DNA of 64,000 bases from Thiosocius sp963719025 (GTDB lineage: Bacteria; Pseudomonadota; Gammaproteobacteria; Chromatiales; Chromatiaceae), in assembly GCA_963719025.1 (NCBI GenBank), contig CAVRBK010000037.1, positions 4,947 to 68,946 of the forward strand, given 5' to 3'. Below, piece by piece: positions 8,587-19,431 of the stretch; position 1 is the first letter of the stretch; each line of letters begins with the position of its first letter. Position numbers and translations under genes: made by a program. Below the pieces are notes generated by a model. It saw only the letters and a list, made by a program, of their open reading frames with translations. It searched no databases and was not told the origin of the DNA.

Positions 8587-9269
8587 GTGAGCGCGATCAA
8601 CACACAAGACGATCTGTTCGCCAGTCTCGGTCTGGCACCCAGCAGAACTCGGCGACGCCGAAGAACGATGCGACCGACCTGGGTCTCAACACCTTCCTGA
8701 AACTGATGGTCACCCAGCTGAACAACCAGGACCCGTTCAAGCCGATGGAGAACGGCGACTTCCTGGGCCAGATCGCCCAGTTCGGCTCGGTCACCGGCCT
8801 TGAGCAGCTGAACCAGAACTTCGAATCACTGGCCGGCTCGATCACCTCTGGACAGGCCCTGCAGGCGGGCTCGCTGGTCGGGCGCGAGGTGCTGGCACCG
8901 GTCGACACCGGCTACCTGAACACCGGCGGCACGCTGCGCGGACAGGTCAACCTCGAACAGAGCAGCCCGGAGGTCACGGTGCGGGTTACCGACCAGGTCG
9001 GCCAGCTGGTGCGCGAGATCCCGATGGGCTCGGCGGCACCGGGCAATCTCGATTTCACCTGGGACGGCATCGACGAGGCCGGCAACTTCGTACCGCCCGG
9101 TCTCTACACCGTCCACGTCGAGGCGATCCAGTACGACCGCCCGGTCGACCTGCAGACCAAGCTGTTCGCCAAGGTCGAGAGTGTCAATCTCGACGGCCGC
9201 AACGGCCTGACCCTGAACCTCGAAGGCCTCGGTCCGATCGCCTTCAACAACGTGCAACAGATTTACTAA
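8587..9269 (+). CDS. flgD: FlgD, flagellar hook capping protein (one frameshift)
   Basis: Starts at GTG 8587 (VSAINTQDDLFASLGLAPS). One base appears to be missing in the CCC run near 8640, after which the frame reads LGLNTFLKLMVTQLNNQDPF and KPMENGDFLGQIAQFGSVTG, the conserved FlgD N-terminal region. The C-terminal beta domains follow (VRVTDQVGQLVREIPMG, DFTWDGIDEAGNFVPPGLYT, LGPIAFNNVQQIY). FlgD is the scaffold for hook assembly and is lost after completion. It lies between flgC and flgE. Confidence 0.9.
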
Positions 9270-9283
9270 CCGGAGAAGCCATC

Positions 9284-10558
9284 ATGCCTTTTCGTATCGC
9301 TCTCAGTGGACTCAACGCGGCTTCCACCGACCTTGAGGTAACCGGCAACAACATCGCCAACTCGGCCACCAACGGCTTCAAGGAGTCGCGCGCCGAGTTT
9401 GCCGATCTGTATGCGAGCGCCATCCAGGACACCAGCACCAACGCCGTCCGGCCAGGGCGTGCGGGTCGCCCGTGTGGCCCAGCAGTTCAGCCAGGGCACG
9501 ATCGACTTCACCTCCAACAACCTCGACCTGGCGATCAGCGGTCAGGGCTTCTTCGTCCTCGAGGCGCCGGACGGTACCCAGGCCTATACGCGGTCCGGTG
9601 CCTACAGCGTCGACCGTGACGGCTACGTGATCAATCATGCCGCCGACAAGCTGCAGATCTACGAGGCAGTGAACGGCGTGGGTGGCGCGACGACCTTCAA
9701 CACCGGTGTGTTGACGGATCTGCAGCTGCCGACCACGCCGAGTGCGCCGAATGCGTCCGGCAACCATCAGTGCGGCACTCAATCTCAACGCATCCGAAAG
9801 TGCCGTCGGCGGTGGCATTCAATCCGGCAAACCCGGCCAGTTACAACAGCTCGACGTCGACCACGGTCTACGATTCGCTGGGCAATGCGCATACCTCGAC
9901 CATGTACTTCCGCAAGACCGCGGACGAATGCCTGGGACCAGTACCTGTATGTCGACGGCAACAACATTCCGCCGACCGGCAACGCCGTTCCACCGGCGGC
10001 ACCCATCCCGTTCACCCTCGACTTCGATTCGACCGGTGCGCTTACCCAGGTCAACGGCGCGGCGGCCACGTCGGATCTCACCGCGGCCTTCGATCCCGGT
10101 ACCGGCGCGGCCAATCTCACGCTGACCATGGATTTCAGCGGCACCACCCAGTACGGCTCGTCGTTCGCGGTCAACAACCTGTCGCCAGGACGGCTACACC
10201 TCCGGGCGTCTGGCCGGTGTCGACATCGACACCGAGGGCGTGGTGTTCGCCCGCTACACCAACGGACAGTCTTCGGCGCTGGGCAAGGTGGCCCTGGCCA
10301 AGTTCAACAACCAGCAGGGTCTGCGCCAGGTCGGCGATACCAACTGGGCCGAGAGCTTCTCGTCCGGTACGCCACAGCTGGGCGAGGCCGGCACCTCGAG
10401 CTTCGGTCAGATCCAGTCCGGCGCACTGGAGGCATCGAACGTCGATATTGCCGCAGCAGCTGGTCAACCTGATCACCGCGCAGCGCAACTTCCAGGCCAA
10501 TGCCGAAGTGATCTCGACCGCGGATTCGGTCACCCAGACCATCATCAATATCCGATAG
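9284..10558 (+). CDS. flgE: FlgE, flagellar hook protein (multiple frameshifts)
   Basis: The N-terminus is typical: MPFRIALSGLNAASTDLEVT, GNNIANSATNGFKESRAEFA. Later pieces in changing frames are VARVAQQFSQGTIDFTSNNL, DLAISGQGFFVLEAPDG, TTVYDSLGNAHTSTMYFRKT, YLYVDGNNIPPTGNAVP, GVDIDTEGVVFARYTNGQSS, LGKVALAKFNNQQGLRQVGD, and the C-terminal QLVNLITAQRNFQANAEVIS. Together they make a ~415-residue FlgE. At least five frame changes occur (about 9450, 9765, 9800, 9930, 10185 and 10455), each repairable by one base, so sequence error is likely. FlgE forms the universal-joint hook. Confidence 0.88.
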
Positions 10559-10631
10559 CCATAACGGGCAGGGCGCCGGACTGAGGGGCTGATGCCCCGG
10601 TCCGCGGCCCGGCCGGCCCAGGAGAGGCACC

Positions 10632-11375
10632 ATGGACCGCATGCTGTACGTCGCCATGAGCGGCGCCAAGGAAACGCTGATCGCCCAGGCCAATACCAGC
10701 AACAACCTGGCCAATGCCAGTACCACCGGCTTTCTGGCTGACCTGAACCAGTTTCGCAGCATGCCGGTGTTCGGCAGCGGTCATCCGACCCGGGTTTACG
10801 CGATGGATGAACGTCCCGCGCACCGATTTCAACCATGGCAGCATCCAGTACACCGGGCGCGACCTCGATGTCGCGATCAAGGACGGCGGCTGGCTCGCGG
10901 TGCAGGCGCGCGACGGCGGCGAGGCCTACAGCCGGCGCGGCGACCTGCGGGTCGACGAGAACGGCCTGCTGCTGACCGGCAACGACTTGCCGGTGATGGG
11001 CAACGGCGGACCGATCGCCATGCCGCCGTTCGAGAAAATCGAGATCGGCGTCGACGGCACCGTGTCGATTCGACCGCTCGGGTGCGGCAGCCGACGAGCT
11101 GGCGGTGATCGACCGGATCAAGCTGGTCGCACCCGCAATACGAGCAGATGGAGAAGGGCGATGACGGCCTGTTCCGCCTCAAGGAAGGCGGCGAGGCCGA
11201 GGCCGATCCCGTGCAGCGCCTGGTCTCCGGGGCTTTGGAGTCGAGCAACGTCAACGTGGTCAACGAGATGGTCGACATGATCGAGCTGTCCCGGCGCTTC
11301 GAACTGCAGGTCAAGATGATGAAGACCGCGCAGGAAAACGCCAGCGCCGCGGCCAGCATCGTGCGTCCGGTGTAA
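10632..11375 (+). CDS. flgF: FlgF, flagellar proximal rod protein (frameshifts)
   Basis: The N-terminus is MDRMLYVAMSGAKETLIAQA followed by NTSNNLANASTTGFLADLNQ. After a frame change near 10810 it reads FNHGSIQYTGRDLDVAIKDG, GGEAYSRRGDLRVDENGLLL. After two more near 11085-11145 it reads GDDGLFRLKEGGEAEADPVQ, VSGALESSNVNVVNEMVDMI and ELSRRFELQVKMMKTAQENA. This order matches FlgF (~245 residues). It lies between flgE and flgG as usual. The frame changes are single-base type. Confidence 0.88.
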
Positions 11376-11378
11376 AGC

Positions 11379-11394
11379 TGGCAAGCGTTTTGCA
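11379..11394 (+). promoter_or_regulatory. Sigma54 promoter upstream of flgG
   Basis: TGGCAA-GCGTT-TTGCA has the invariant GG and GC elements and a perfect TTGCA. It lies directly after the flgF stop codon and 85 bp before flgG, so flgG to flgL can be transcribed separately from flgB to flgF. Pseudomonas and Vibrio also break the operon here. Confidence 0.75.
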
Positions 11395-11478
11395 ACGTTA
11401 TCGCTAGAGTCAGATGAACGAATCTTCGCGGCGGATCCCGACGCAGAGCTGCCGCCACCAGAACAAGAGGTTTTCACC

Positions 11479-12264
11479 ATGTACCCCGCACTCTGGATCG
11501 CCAAGACCGGACTGGATGCCGAGCAGACCCGCATGTCCGTGATCTCCAACAACCTGGCCAACGTCAACACCACCGGCTTCAAACGCGACCGCGCGGTGTT
11601 CGAAGACCTGATCTACCAGAACATCCGCCAGGCCGGCGCCAACTCGACCGAAGACACCACGCTGCCGTCCGGGCTGTACATCGGCACCGGCGTGCGCACC
11701 GTGGCCACCCAGAAGCTGCACACCCAGGGCAACATCGTGCAGACCAACAACAGCTTCGACATCGCGGTCCAGGGCAACGGCTTCTTCCAGGTCAACCATC
11801 CCGACGGCAGCATCGTCTACACGCGCGACGGCTCCTTCGGGCTCGACTCGACCGGCCAGATGGTCACCCAGAACGGCTACCTGCTGGAGCCGGCGATCAC
11901 GGTTCCGGCCAATACGCTGAGCGTGACCGTCGGCTCGGACGGCACGGTTTCGGCGCTGGTCGCCGGCAACAATGCGCCGACCCAGATCGGCAACCTCACG
12001 CTGGCCCAGTTCGTCAACCCGACCGGCCTGGAGGCGATCGGCGACAACCTGTTTCGCGAGTCCGTCGCCAGCGGTGCACCGCAGATCGACACGCCCGGGA
12101 CCAACGGCGCCGGCACCCTGATCCAGGGTTCGCTGGAAAGCTCCAACGTCAACGTGGTCGAGGAACTGGTCAACATGATCGAGACCCAGCGCGCCTACGA
12201 GATGAACTGCAAGGCGATCTCGACCACCGACGACATGCTGGCCTATGTGAGCCAGCAGCTCTGA
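11479..12264 (+). CDS. flgG: FlgG, flagellar distal rod protein
   Basis: 261 residues, intact, the usual FlgG length. N-terminus MYPALWIAKTGLDAEQTRMS with VISNNLANVNTTGFKRDRAV. The middle has FDIAVQGNGFFQVNHPDGSI and YTRDGSFGLDSTGQMVTQNG. The C-terminus has GSLESSNVNVVEELVNMIET followed by QRAYEMNCKAISTTDDML. It forms the distal rod through the P and L rings. Confidence 0.96.
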   Translation: MYPALWIAKTGLDAEQTRMSVISNNLANVNTTGFKRDRAVFEDLIYQNIRQAGANSTEDTTLPSGLYIGTGVRTVATQKLHTQGNIVQTNNSFDIAVQGNGFFQVNHPDGSIVYTRDGSFGLDSTGQMVTQNGYLLEPAITVPANTLSVTVGSDGTVSALVAGNNAPTQIGNLTLAQFVNPTGLEAIGDNLFRESVASGAPQIDTPGTNGAGTLIQGSLESSNVNVVEELVNMIETQRAYEMNCKAISTTDDMLAYVSQQL

Positions 12265-12289
12265 TGACGTCAGGGCTGAGGTAATCGCC

Positions 12290-13028
12290 ATGAGCGCAAC
12301 AAGCCGTCAGCATCGCAGGCAACGCGACGCAACGCCATGGATCGCGCACGCTGCTGTTGCTGCTCGCCGTGGCGCTGCTTGGCCGGCTGCAACTCGACGC
12401 CGAAACGCGATCCCGAGTTTGCCGCGGTGCCGCCGGCCGCGATCCCGCCGGTGCCGCAGGGCAACGGCGCGATCTTCCAGGCCGGTTTCGAGCGCAGCTG
12501 GTTCGAGAACGTGCGCGCACGCCGGGTCGGCGACATCCTGGTCGTGAACCTGGTCGAGGAGACCGAGGCCAGTCACACCAACACGGGCACGGTGTCGACA
12601 AGAGCAACAGCACGCAGCATCACCAACCCGACGCTGTTCGGTCATGCGCTAAGTTCGACCTACCGGGCCGGACTGGCTCCTACGACCTCGGTCAGAGCCT
12701 GGCATCCGCAGACCGACTTCTCGGGTGATGGCGACAACACGCAGAACAACGAGTTCAGCGGCTCGATCTCGGTGATGGTGACCGAGGTGCTGGCCAACGG
12801 TTACCTGCGGGTGCGCGGCGAGAAGCGCATCGGCATGACCGGCGGCAACGAATACATCCGCGTGTCCGGCATCGTCCGTCCCGAGGACATCGACACCGAA
12901 CAACACGGTCGAATCGACCACGATCGCCGATGCAACGCTGGTCTACGTCGGCGATGGCCAGGTCGCCAAGGCCACCACAGATGGGCTGGCTGGCGAAGTT
13001 CTTCATCTCCGCACTGATGCCATTCTGA
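12290..13028 (+). CDS. flgH: FlgH, flagellar L-ring lipoprotein (frameshifts)
   Basis: The N-terminal frame from ATG 12290 leads, after frame changes, into a lipoprotein signal (LLLAVALLG then GCNSTPKRDPEF). The core is IFQAGFERSWFENVRARRVG followed by DILVVNLVEETEASHTNTGT, then FSGSISVMVTEVLANGYLRV and RGEKRIGMTGGNEYIRVSGI plus VRPEDID. The end reads QMGWLAKFFISALMPF before the TGA at 13026-13028. This is FlgH, the outer-membrane L-ring. The TGA overlaps an ATG that can start flgI. At least three single-base frame changes are needed. Confidence 0.87.
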
Positions 13029-14189
13029 TGGCACTGAACGTCATGAATGCACGCAGTCACATATCGACGTTACCCGAGCCTGCTGGCTTCCTGGTCGTCG
13101 CACTGCTGGTGCTGGCTGGCACTGCCGGTGCAGGCCGAGCGCATCAAGGACCTGGCGACACATCCAGGGCGTGCGCAACAACCAGCTGCTCGGCTACGGC
13201 CTGGTGGTCGGCCTCGACGGCAGCGGCGACAAGGTCGGTTCCTCGCCGTTCACCCAGCAGAGCCTGCGCAGCATGCTGACCCAGCTCGGTATCGTGGTGC
13301 CGCCCGGCACCACGCTGAACCCGAAGAACGTCGCCGCGGTGACGGTGCATGCCGACCTGCCGGCGTTCGCCAAGCCCGGTCAGAAGATCGACGTCACCGT
13401 CTCGTCGATCGGCGATGCCAAGAGCCTGCGCGGCGGCAGCCTGCTGATGACGCCGCTGAAGGGTATCGACGGCCAGGTCTATGCCATCGCCCAGGGCAAC
13501 CTGGTGGTCGGCGGCCTGTCGAGCGAGGGTGCGGACGGCTCCAAGGTCACGATCAATATCCCCAGCTCCGGGCCGCATTCCCGGCGGCGCCACGGTCGAG
13601 CGCAGCGTCGCGACGCCGTTCGGCGCAGGACGCCCTGCTGACCCTGAACCTGAAAGACCGGCGATTTCACCACCGCGCAGCGCGTCACCGACGCGATCAA
13701 CAAGGCGATCGGCGACGGTACCGCCTTTCCGGTCGATGCCACGTCGGTCAAGGTCAACGCGCCGAGGAACATCGGCCAGCGCGTCGGCTTCGTCTCGATG
13801 ATCGAGAACCTGCAGATGTCAATCCGGCCGCGGCGGTCGCCAAGGTCATCGTCAACTCGCGCACCGGCACCGTGGTGATCAACAGCACGGTGCGGGTCAG
13901 CCCGGCGGCCGTGTCGCACGGCAGCCTGACGGTGACGATCAGCGAGAACGCCGCAGGTATCGCAGCCCAATCCGCTCGCCGGCGGGCACGACCGCGGTCG
14001 TACCGCAGTCCGACGTCGCGGTGTCCGAGCCCGGGCAGCCGCATGTTCCTGTTCGATCCCGGCGTGTCACGCTGGATAAGGTGGTGCGCGCGGTCAACCA
14101 GGTGGGCGCCGGTCCGAGCGACCTGGTGGCCATCCTCGAGGCACTGAAGCAGGCCGGTGCGCTCAAGGCCGACCTGCGTGGTGATCTGA
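13028..14189 (+). CDS. flgI: FlgI, flagellar P-ring protein (multiple frameshifts)
   Basis: The start is uncertain: ATG 13028 overlaps the flgH stop, while ATG 13043 gives a shorter signal peptide. The signal ends LALPVQA, followed by mature ERIKDLAT. The core is NNQLLGYGLVVGLDGSGDKV, SPFTQQSLRSMLTQLGIVVP, HADLPAFAKPGQKIDVTVSS and GGSLLMTPLKGIDGQVYAIA. The C-terminal half is spread over other frames (RVTDAINKAIGDGT, VNPAAAVAKVIVNSRTGTVV, AVNQVGAGPSDLVAILEALK) and ends KADLVVI before TGA 14187-14189. It is a ~370-residue P-ring subunit with at least five repairable frame changes. Confidence 0.88.
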
Positions 14190-14198
14190 GGACGCAGC

Positions 14199-15137
14199 AT
14201 GCAAATCGACATGGCACAGGTCTACACCGACTTCTCCGGGCTGGCCGCGCTGCAAGGCCAAGGCGCGCGAGGACGAGGATGCCGCGCTCGACCAGGTCGC
14301 CCGCCAGTTCGAATCGCTGTTCGTGCAGATGATGCTCAAGAGCATGCGCGATGCCAGCTTCGGCGGCGGCATGCTGGACAGCAAGCAGAGCGAGTTCTAC
14401 CGCGAGATGTACGACAAGCAGCTCGCGGTCGACATGTCGCAGAAGCAGGGTATCGGCCTGGCCGAGGTGCTCAAGCGCCAGCTGGGCGGCGGCATCGCCG
14501 CGCCCTACCAGGAACTGTCGCCGCAGGAATACCTCGGCATGCCGGTCCAGGTACAGCCTGCCGCAGGCCGGCGCCGCAGATGGGCTGCCGAGGTCGCTGC
14601 CAGCGAGCGGGCAACGCCTGTCAGCGGTCTGCTCGACGGCTCGCCAGCAGAGACTTCCTCAAGACACTGTGGCCGGCCGCCGAACAGGCCGCCGCACAGC
14701 TCGACCTGGCGCCCGAAGCCCTGCTGGCACAGGCCGCGCTGGAAACCGGCTGGGGCCGTCACGTGATGCGTCAGCGCAGCGGCGACAGCAGTCACAACCT
14801 GTTCGGCATCAAGGCCGATTCACGCTGGGACGGCGACAAGGTGCCGGTCAGCACACTCGAGTATCGCGACGGCGTGGCGTTGAAGACCAGGGCGAACTTT
14901 CGCGCCTACGAGTCGTTCGAAGCACAGCTTTTCAGACTATGTCGAATTTCGTGCAGCGCAACCCGCGCTATCACCGAGGCACTGGGCAAAACCGGCGATC
15001 CGTCGGCCTATTTTTCGGCCCTGCAGCAGGCCGGTTACGCGACTGATCCGGTATGCACAGAAGATCGAAGGTATCTGGACAGCGACGCCATGCAGGATGC
15101 CCGTCGCACCGCAACGCAGGAGGATACCTCCATCTGA
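14199..15137 (+). CDS. flgJ: FlgJ, rod cap with muramidase domain (multiple frameshifts)
   Basis: The N-terminal rod-cap domain starts MQIDMAQVYTDFSGLAALQ and continues in another frame as LDQVARQFESLFVQMMLKSM, MLDSKQSEFYREMYDKQLAV. The C-terminal glucosaminidase-type domain reads FLKTLWPAAEQAAAQLDLAP, EALLAQAALETGWGRHVMRQ, NLFGIKADSRWDG and ALGKTGDPSAYFSALQQAGY. FlgJ caps the growing rod and opens the peptidoglycan. This is the two-domain FlgJ usual in Beta/Gammaproteobacteria. At least four frame changes break it, and the last codons are uncertain. Confidence 0.86.
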   Translation: MQIDMAQVYTDFSGLAALQGQGARGRGCRARPGRPPVRIAVRADDAQEHARCQLRRRHAGQQAERVLPRDVRQAARGRHVAEAGYRPGRGAQAPAGRRHRRALPGTVAAGIPRHAGPGTACRRPAPQMGCRGRCQRAGNACQRSARRLASRDFLKTLWPAAEQAAAQLDLAPEALLAQAALETGWGRHVMRQRSGDSSHNLFGIKADSRWDGDKVPVSTLEYRDGVALKTRANFRAYESFEAQLFRLCRISCSATRAITEALGKTGDPSAYFSALQQAGYATDPVCTEDRRYLDSDAMQDARRTATQEDTSI

Positions 15138-15164
15138 TCCGACTGATGCGATGGGAGCTAAGCC

Positions 15165-17119
15165 ATGGCCAGCATCATCAACACCGGCATCAGCGCGCTC
15201 AACGCGTTCAAGCGTCAGATGGAAACGACGGGGCACAATATTGCCAACGTCAACACCGAAGGCTACAGCCGGCAGGTCGTGCAGTTCGGCACCCGGCTAC
15301 CGCAGGCCGACGCCGCAGGGGGATATCGGCTCCGGTGTCGAGGTCGCATCGATCACCCGCGCCTATGACGACTATCTCGTCAGCCGGGTGCGCGACTACA
15401 ACTCGTCGTACGAGGAGTATGCCGTCTACCAGGAACGTTCGCGGCAGATCGACAACGTGATCGCCGATGCGTCGGCCGGTGTCGACGATATGCTGCAGCA
15501 GTTCTTCAACGCGTTGAACGACACGGCGGATGATCCGACGTCGATTCCGGCCAGGCAGGTGGTGCTGAACCGCGCCGAGCAGCTTTCCGATCGCTTCAAT
15601 TCGCTCGACGGCTGGCTGGAGGATATTCGCAAGCAGCTCAACGGCGATTTCGAACAGAAGGTCACCGATGTCAACCTGATCGCCAAGTCGCTCGCCGAGG
15701 TCAATTCGCAGGTGCGCTCGATGAGCAGTGGGCGTGTGCCGAACGATATTCTTGATGAGCGCGACAAGTTGGTCGATGAGCTCAGCGGCTTTACCGATGT
15801 TTCGACGCTGGAGCAGGACGACGGATCGATGAATGTGTTCATCGGCACCGGACAGCCGCTGGTGCTGGGGACGTCGTACAACACGCTTGGCGTAACCAAC
15901 AATCCGCTGGTCGTCGATCACAAGGAGCTGGTCATCCAGCAGGCGGGTGGTCTGAGTGTCAACGTCACCTCGCAGATGAGTGGCGGCAGCATTGGCGGCC
16001 TGCTGAGATTCCGCGACGAGGTGCTCGATGAGGCGCAAAACGCGCTCGGCCGTGTCGCCGTCGGGATATCGTCATTCTTCAATGAAGAGCACCGTACGGG
16101 CATGGATCTCGACGGTGAACTTGGCGGTGATTTCTTCTCGACGGCGGCACCGCAAGTGCTGGCCGACCCTGGCAACAGCGGCTCGATCGCCGTGACTTTC
16201 GATGACGTCTCGCTGCTGACCACCCATGACTATCAACTCGATTACGACGGCACGAACTGGTCATTGACCGATCTCGATAGCGCCTCGTCCGTCGCGCTTT
16301 CGGGTACTGGCACGGTGGCCAACCCGCTGACGGCGGATGGCCTGAGTATCGTTGTTAGCGGCGGCGCGGCGGGCGATACCTACCGGGTACGGCCGACCCG
16401 CGGCGGCGCGAGCGGTATCGAGGTGCTGGTCACGCAATGCACGCGATATCGCGGCGGCCGAGGCGGTACGCATCAATGCCCTGGCGGGCAACACCGGTAC
16501 CGGCAGTGTCGGCGGCGGTGCGATGACCACGCGCACTGGCATAACGCTGCTGGGCGCGCAGACACCATCGTCGATCGCGATTCAATACCAGGCAGGCAAC
16601 CAGCTGGCGATCAGCGGCGCACCGGCCGGTACCGTGTTCGTCGATGCCAACGGCAATTCGCTGGGGGCCTCCGTAGGCTATGTTGCCGGCCAGGACTACA
16701 GGGTCAGTATCCCCGGTCTCGGCGCGTTCGACTTCGATGTGACCGGTTCGCCCGCGGTCAACGATTCCTTCGTGATCGCCGATAACACCGGGGGTGTCGG
16801 CGACAACCGCAATGCGCGCCGGCTGGCTGATCTGCAGGATGCGAACCTGATGATGGGCGGCACCGCCTCGCTTGCCAATACCTACGGCGCACTGATTGCC
16901 GATGTCGGCACGAAAACACATCAGGCCGGCAGCAACGCCGCGGTTCAGGGACACCTGCTGTCGCAGGCGGAGGCCGCCAAGGCCGAGGTGTCGGGGGTGA
17001 ATCTGGATGAAGAAGCGGCCGACCTGGTTCGCTTCCAGCAGGCCTACCAGGCCGCAGCGCAGGTCATCAGCGTCGCCAACAGCCTGTTCGATTCGTTGCT
17101 CTCTGCAGTGAGGAGATAA
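15165..17119 (+). CDS. flgK: FlgK, hook-filament junction protein 1 (two frameshifts)
   Basis: The N-terminus is MASIINTGISALNAFKRQME then TTGHNIANVNTEGYSRQVVQ. After a frame change near 15320 a long open stretch carries GSGVEVASITRAYDDYLVSR to SIVVSGGAAGDTYRVRPTRG. A second change near 16435 leads to NRNARRLADLQDANLMMGGT and the C-terminal NLDEEAADLVRFQQAYQAAA, VISVANSLFDSLLSAVRR. Total about 650 residues, within the FlgK range. FlgK joins the hook to the filament, and its C-terminus is chaperoned by FlgN. Confidence 0.9.
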
Positions 17120-17121
17120 TC

Positions 17122-18024
17122 ATGCGCGTCTCAACGTCACAGATTTTCCGCCAGGGTGTGGACGCCATGCTGGAAAAACAGCGTGACCTCTCCCGCACCG
17201 AGCTGCAGGTCGCCTCGGGCAAGCGCATCCTCAATCCGTCTGACGATGCTGCGGCGGCAGTGCGGATTCTGGACCTCAAGGAGGCCCAGAGCCGCCTGGC
17301 GCAGTATCAACGCAATGCCGATGCGGCGACCGCCCGACTCGATCAGGAGGAGACGGCGCTGCAAGGTGTCGAGAACCTGTTGCAGCGCGTGCGCGAACTT
17401 GCCGTGCGCGCAAACAACGATACCCTGAGCCAGGAGGATCGCTCCGCCGTGGCGGCGGAGGTGCGTGAACATATGGGCAGTTTCCTGCAGCTGGCAAACA
17501 GCAAGGATGCGAACGGCGAGTATCTGTTTGCCGGTTACCAGAGCCAGACCCAGCCGTTCTCGCACAACGGCGCAGGCACCTTCACCTACAGCGGCGACGA
17601 GGGCCAGCGTATGGTGAAGATCGGTGACAGTCGCGAAGTGGCGATCGGTGATCCCGGTAGCATGTTCATGGGGTTCGCCGCGGCGGATGGCGGCACCACC
17701 AATATCGGAGAGGTGCTGTACGACCTGGCCACCACCCTGGAATCGGGCAACGGCTACCCGGATGCGATGACCGACATCGACACCGCGTTCACCAACATCT
17801 TCAATACGCGCGCCAAGATCGGTGCACGGATGAATGCCATCGACGATCAAAAAATCGCCAATGATGCCTTCGATCTGGCCATTGCGGATGTGAAGTCGAC
17901 CCTCGAGGATCTCGACTATGCCGAAGCGATCAGTCGCTTCGAGCAGCAGTTGACCGCGCTGCAGGCATCGCAGCAGGCCTTCATCAAGATCCAGGATCTC
18001 AGTCTGTTCAACTTCATCCGCTAG
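17122..18024 (+). CDS. flgL: FlgL, hook-filament junction protein 2
   Basis: 300 residues, intact. The N-terminus (MRVSTSQIFRQGVDAMLEKQ, LQVASGKRILNPSDDAAAAV) and C-terminus (LEDLDYAEAISRFEQQLTAL, QASQQAFIKIQDLSLFNFIR) are flagellin-like helices, with the FlgL signature GEYLFAGYQSQTQPF in the middle. FlgL joins FlgK to the flagellin filament. It starts two bases after the flgK stop and ends the flg cluster. Confidence 0.95.
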   Translation: MRVSTSQIFRQGVDAMLEKQRDLSRTELQVASGKRILNPSDDAAAAVRILDLKEAQSRLAQYQRNADAATARLDQEETALQGVENLLQRVRELAVRANNDTLSQEDRSAVAAEVREHMGSFLQLANSKDANGEYLFAGYQSQTQPFSHNGAGTFTYSGDEGQRMVKIGDSREVAIGDPGSMFMGFAAADGGTTNIGEVLYDLATTLESGNGYPDAMTDIDTAFTNIFNTRAKIGARMNAIDDQKIANDAFDLAIADVKSTLEDLDYAEAISRFEQQLTALQASQQAFIKIQDLSLFNFIR

Positions 18025-18090
18025 CAGTGAGGTGGGGGAGGGCAGGGATCCAGCAGGTCACATAGCGCACGAGCGATTTCTTCAATCGTC

Positions 18091-18110
18091 ATTCCCGCGC
18101 AGGCGGGAAT
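18091..18110. repeat. Small dispersed palindrome (ATTCCCGC-N4-GCGGGAAT)
   Basis: A perfect 8-bp stem with a GCAG loop, within TCGTCATTCCCGCGCAGG. Near-identical hairpins are widespread intergenic repeats in many proteobacterial genomes. Its place just after flgL could also stop transcription or protect the mRNA 3' end. Confidence 0.55.
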
Positions 18111-18225
18111 CCAGATGGCGCAGAGTGGCACTTGTTACCCAAGCCAACGGCAATCAGTCGCGAAAACACGGCAGTGACAGAGCCGGCATCAAACTAGCGC
18201 TTCAGCCGACATGCGAAGCCAAACA

Positions 18226-18645
18226 TCATTCCCGGTCCTCCAGCAACGCGGGATTGTCACGCTCGACGACGGCAAAGAAAATAGCAATTTCCTCCCGTGA
18301 AAGCCCTCGTCGTTCCAGGATCTCGACGAGCCGCGCTTTTCGTCCTTGCGCCACGTCCGCCAAGGCCTGCTCGACCGATACGCCTTCCTGCCGCCAGAAT
18401 CCCGATTGGCGTTCACGCACCAGTGCCAGGTACTGCGCTGATTCCTGCGGTGTCAGTTTTCTCTCCTCGATCAACTTCTCATAGTCCAGCTGCTGCCTGG
18501 TTTTTTCGGCAGGGAGATACAGGGTCGCGGGGTTCTCGAATGGATTGGCACTATCGGATGAATCAAACAATGTCGGCCCGAAAACGAGGTAGCCGATGCC
18601 GAAAACCAACAGCCAAACGAGGATGCGAAGAAAAACCTGGATCAT
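18226..18645 (-). CDS. Hypothetical protein with an N-terminal membrane anchor
   Basis: 139 residues. The N-terminus is one membrane helix (FLRILVWLLVFGIGYLVFGP). The rest is soluble and helical: KTRQQLDYEKLIEERKLTPQ, SAQYLALVRERQSGFWRQEG and a last block, RKARLVEILERRGLSREEIA. I do not recognise a named family. It is transcribed toward flgL and has normal codon use for the region. The DUF3592 gene next to it is in the same direction, but 95 bp away. Confidence 0.55.
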   Translation of the reverse strand: MIQVFLRILVWLLVFGIGYLVFGPTLFDSSDSANPFENPATLYLPAEKTRQQLDYEKLIEERKLTPQESAQYLALVRERQSGFWRQEGVSVEQALADVAQGRKARLVEILERRGLSREEIAIFFAVVERDNPALLEDRE

Positions 18646-18740
18646 TTCAGATAGACGGGCAGAAGTAGGTTAACGGGAATCGATCTGCCACTACCATAGC
18701 ATCACCGGCAATGTGCCAAGTGTCGCAAGACACCGTGAGG

Positions 18741-19286
18741 TCAGCTGAAGCGCCAAAGTAGTGCGCCAGCGCATGCGAGGATGATGCCGGAAGCCACGAG
18801 CGCCCATGCATGAGACCATCGCGCCGCGGAGATGGTTGTCGTCAGCACCGCCCGGTTCGGGTGGGCAGGATTGACATAGACATCGATTGATTGTCGTGCC
18901 TGCAAATCGGCGATCAGGGTCCGAATCGCTTCGATATCGTTTGACCAGATACTTTGGCGGTCATACGCATACTGGTTCGATTCACCTTCGACGCTGTTGT
19001 ACTCGTAAGCATAGTGGGCAAGGGGAAAGTAATACGCATCGGGCCGACCGTACTGGCCACTCGAGACCCGGTACGTCCCGATATCGGTCTGCAGCAGTGT
19101 GCCTGGCACCATGATCCAGTCCGCCAAGCGACGATATTGCAGCACGCGTAATCCGCCGGTAAGCAGCAACATCGCCGAGACCAAAAGCAGTCCCGTGAAA
19201 GGCGCATACAAAAACAACGGGGTTGCGATCACCAAAGCGGCAAACAACCTTATCGCCCATGTGATATCCCAGCCGAAATGCTTCAT
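18741..19286 (-). CDS. DUF3592 domain membrane protein
   Basis: 181 residues. Two N-terminal membrane segments (AIRLFAALVIATPLFLYAPF; GLLLVSAMLLLTGG) and one C-terminal (WALVASGIILACAGALLWRF) flank an outer loop. The loop has the DUF3592 pattern: a GTLLQTDIGTYRV strand, YAYEYNSVEGESNQYAYDRQ, and near the end IDVYVNPAHPNRAVLT. The biochemical role of the family is unknown. Intact and standalone. Confidence 0.7.
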   Translation of the reverse strand: MKHFGWDITWAIRLFAALVIATPLFLYAPFTGLLLVSAMLLLTGGLRVLQYRRLADWIMVPGTLLQTDIGTYRVSSGQYGRPDAYYFPLAHYAYEYNSVEGESNQYAYDRQSIWSNDIEAIRTLIADLQARQSIDVYVNPAHPNRAVLTTTISAARWSHAWALVASGIILACAGALLWRFS

Positions 19287-19431
19287 GGTCCGATGGGGCG
19301 CCGCGGGGCAAGCCGAGGGTGGGGCGCGACGTGGCAGATGAATGCCAGACGGTAAGGGCCGATGGCTTTATCGTCAGGAATATTCCGGCGCATTCGACGC
19401 AAGTCCCATGCAACAACCTGAATTGTGGGCC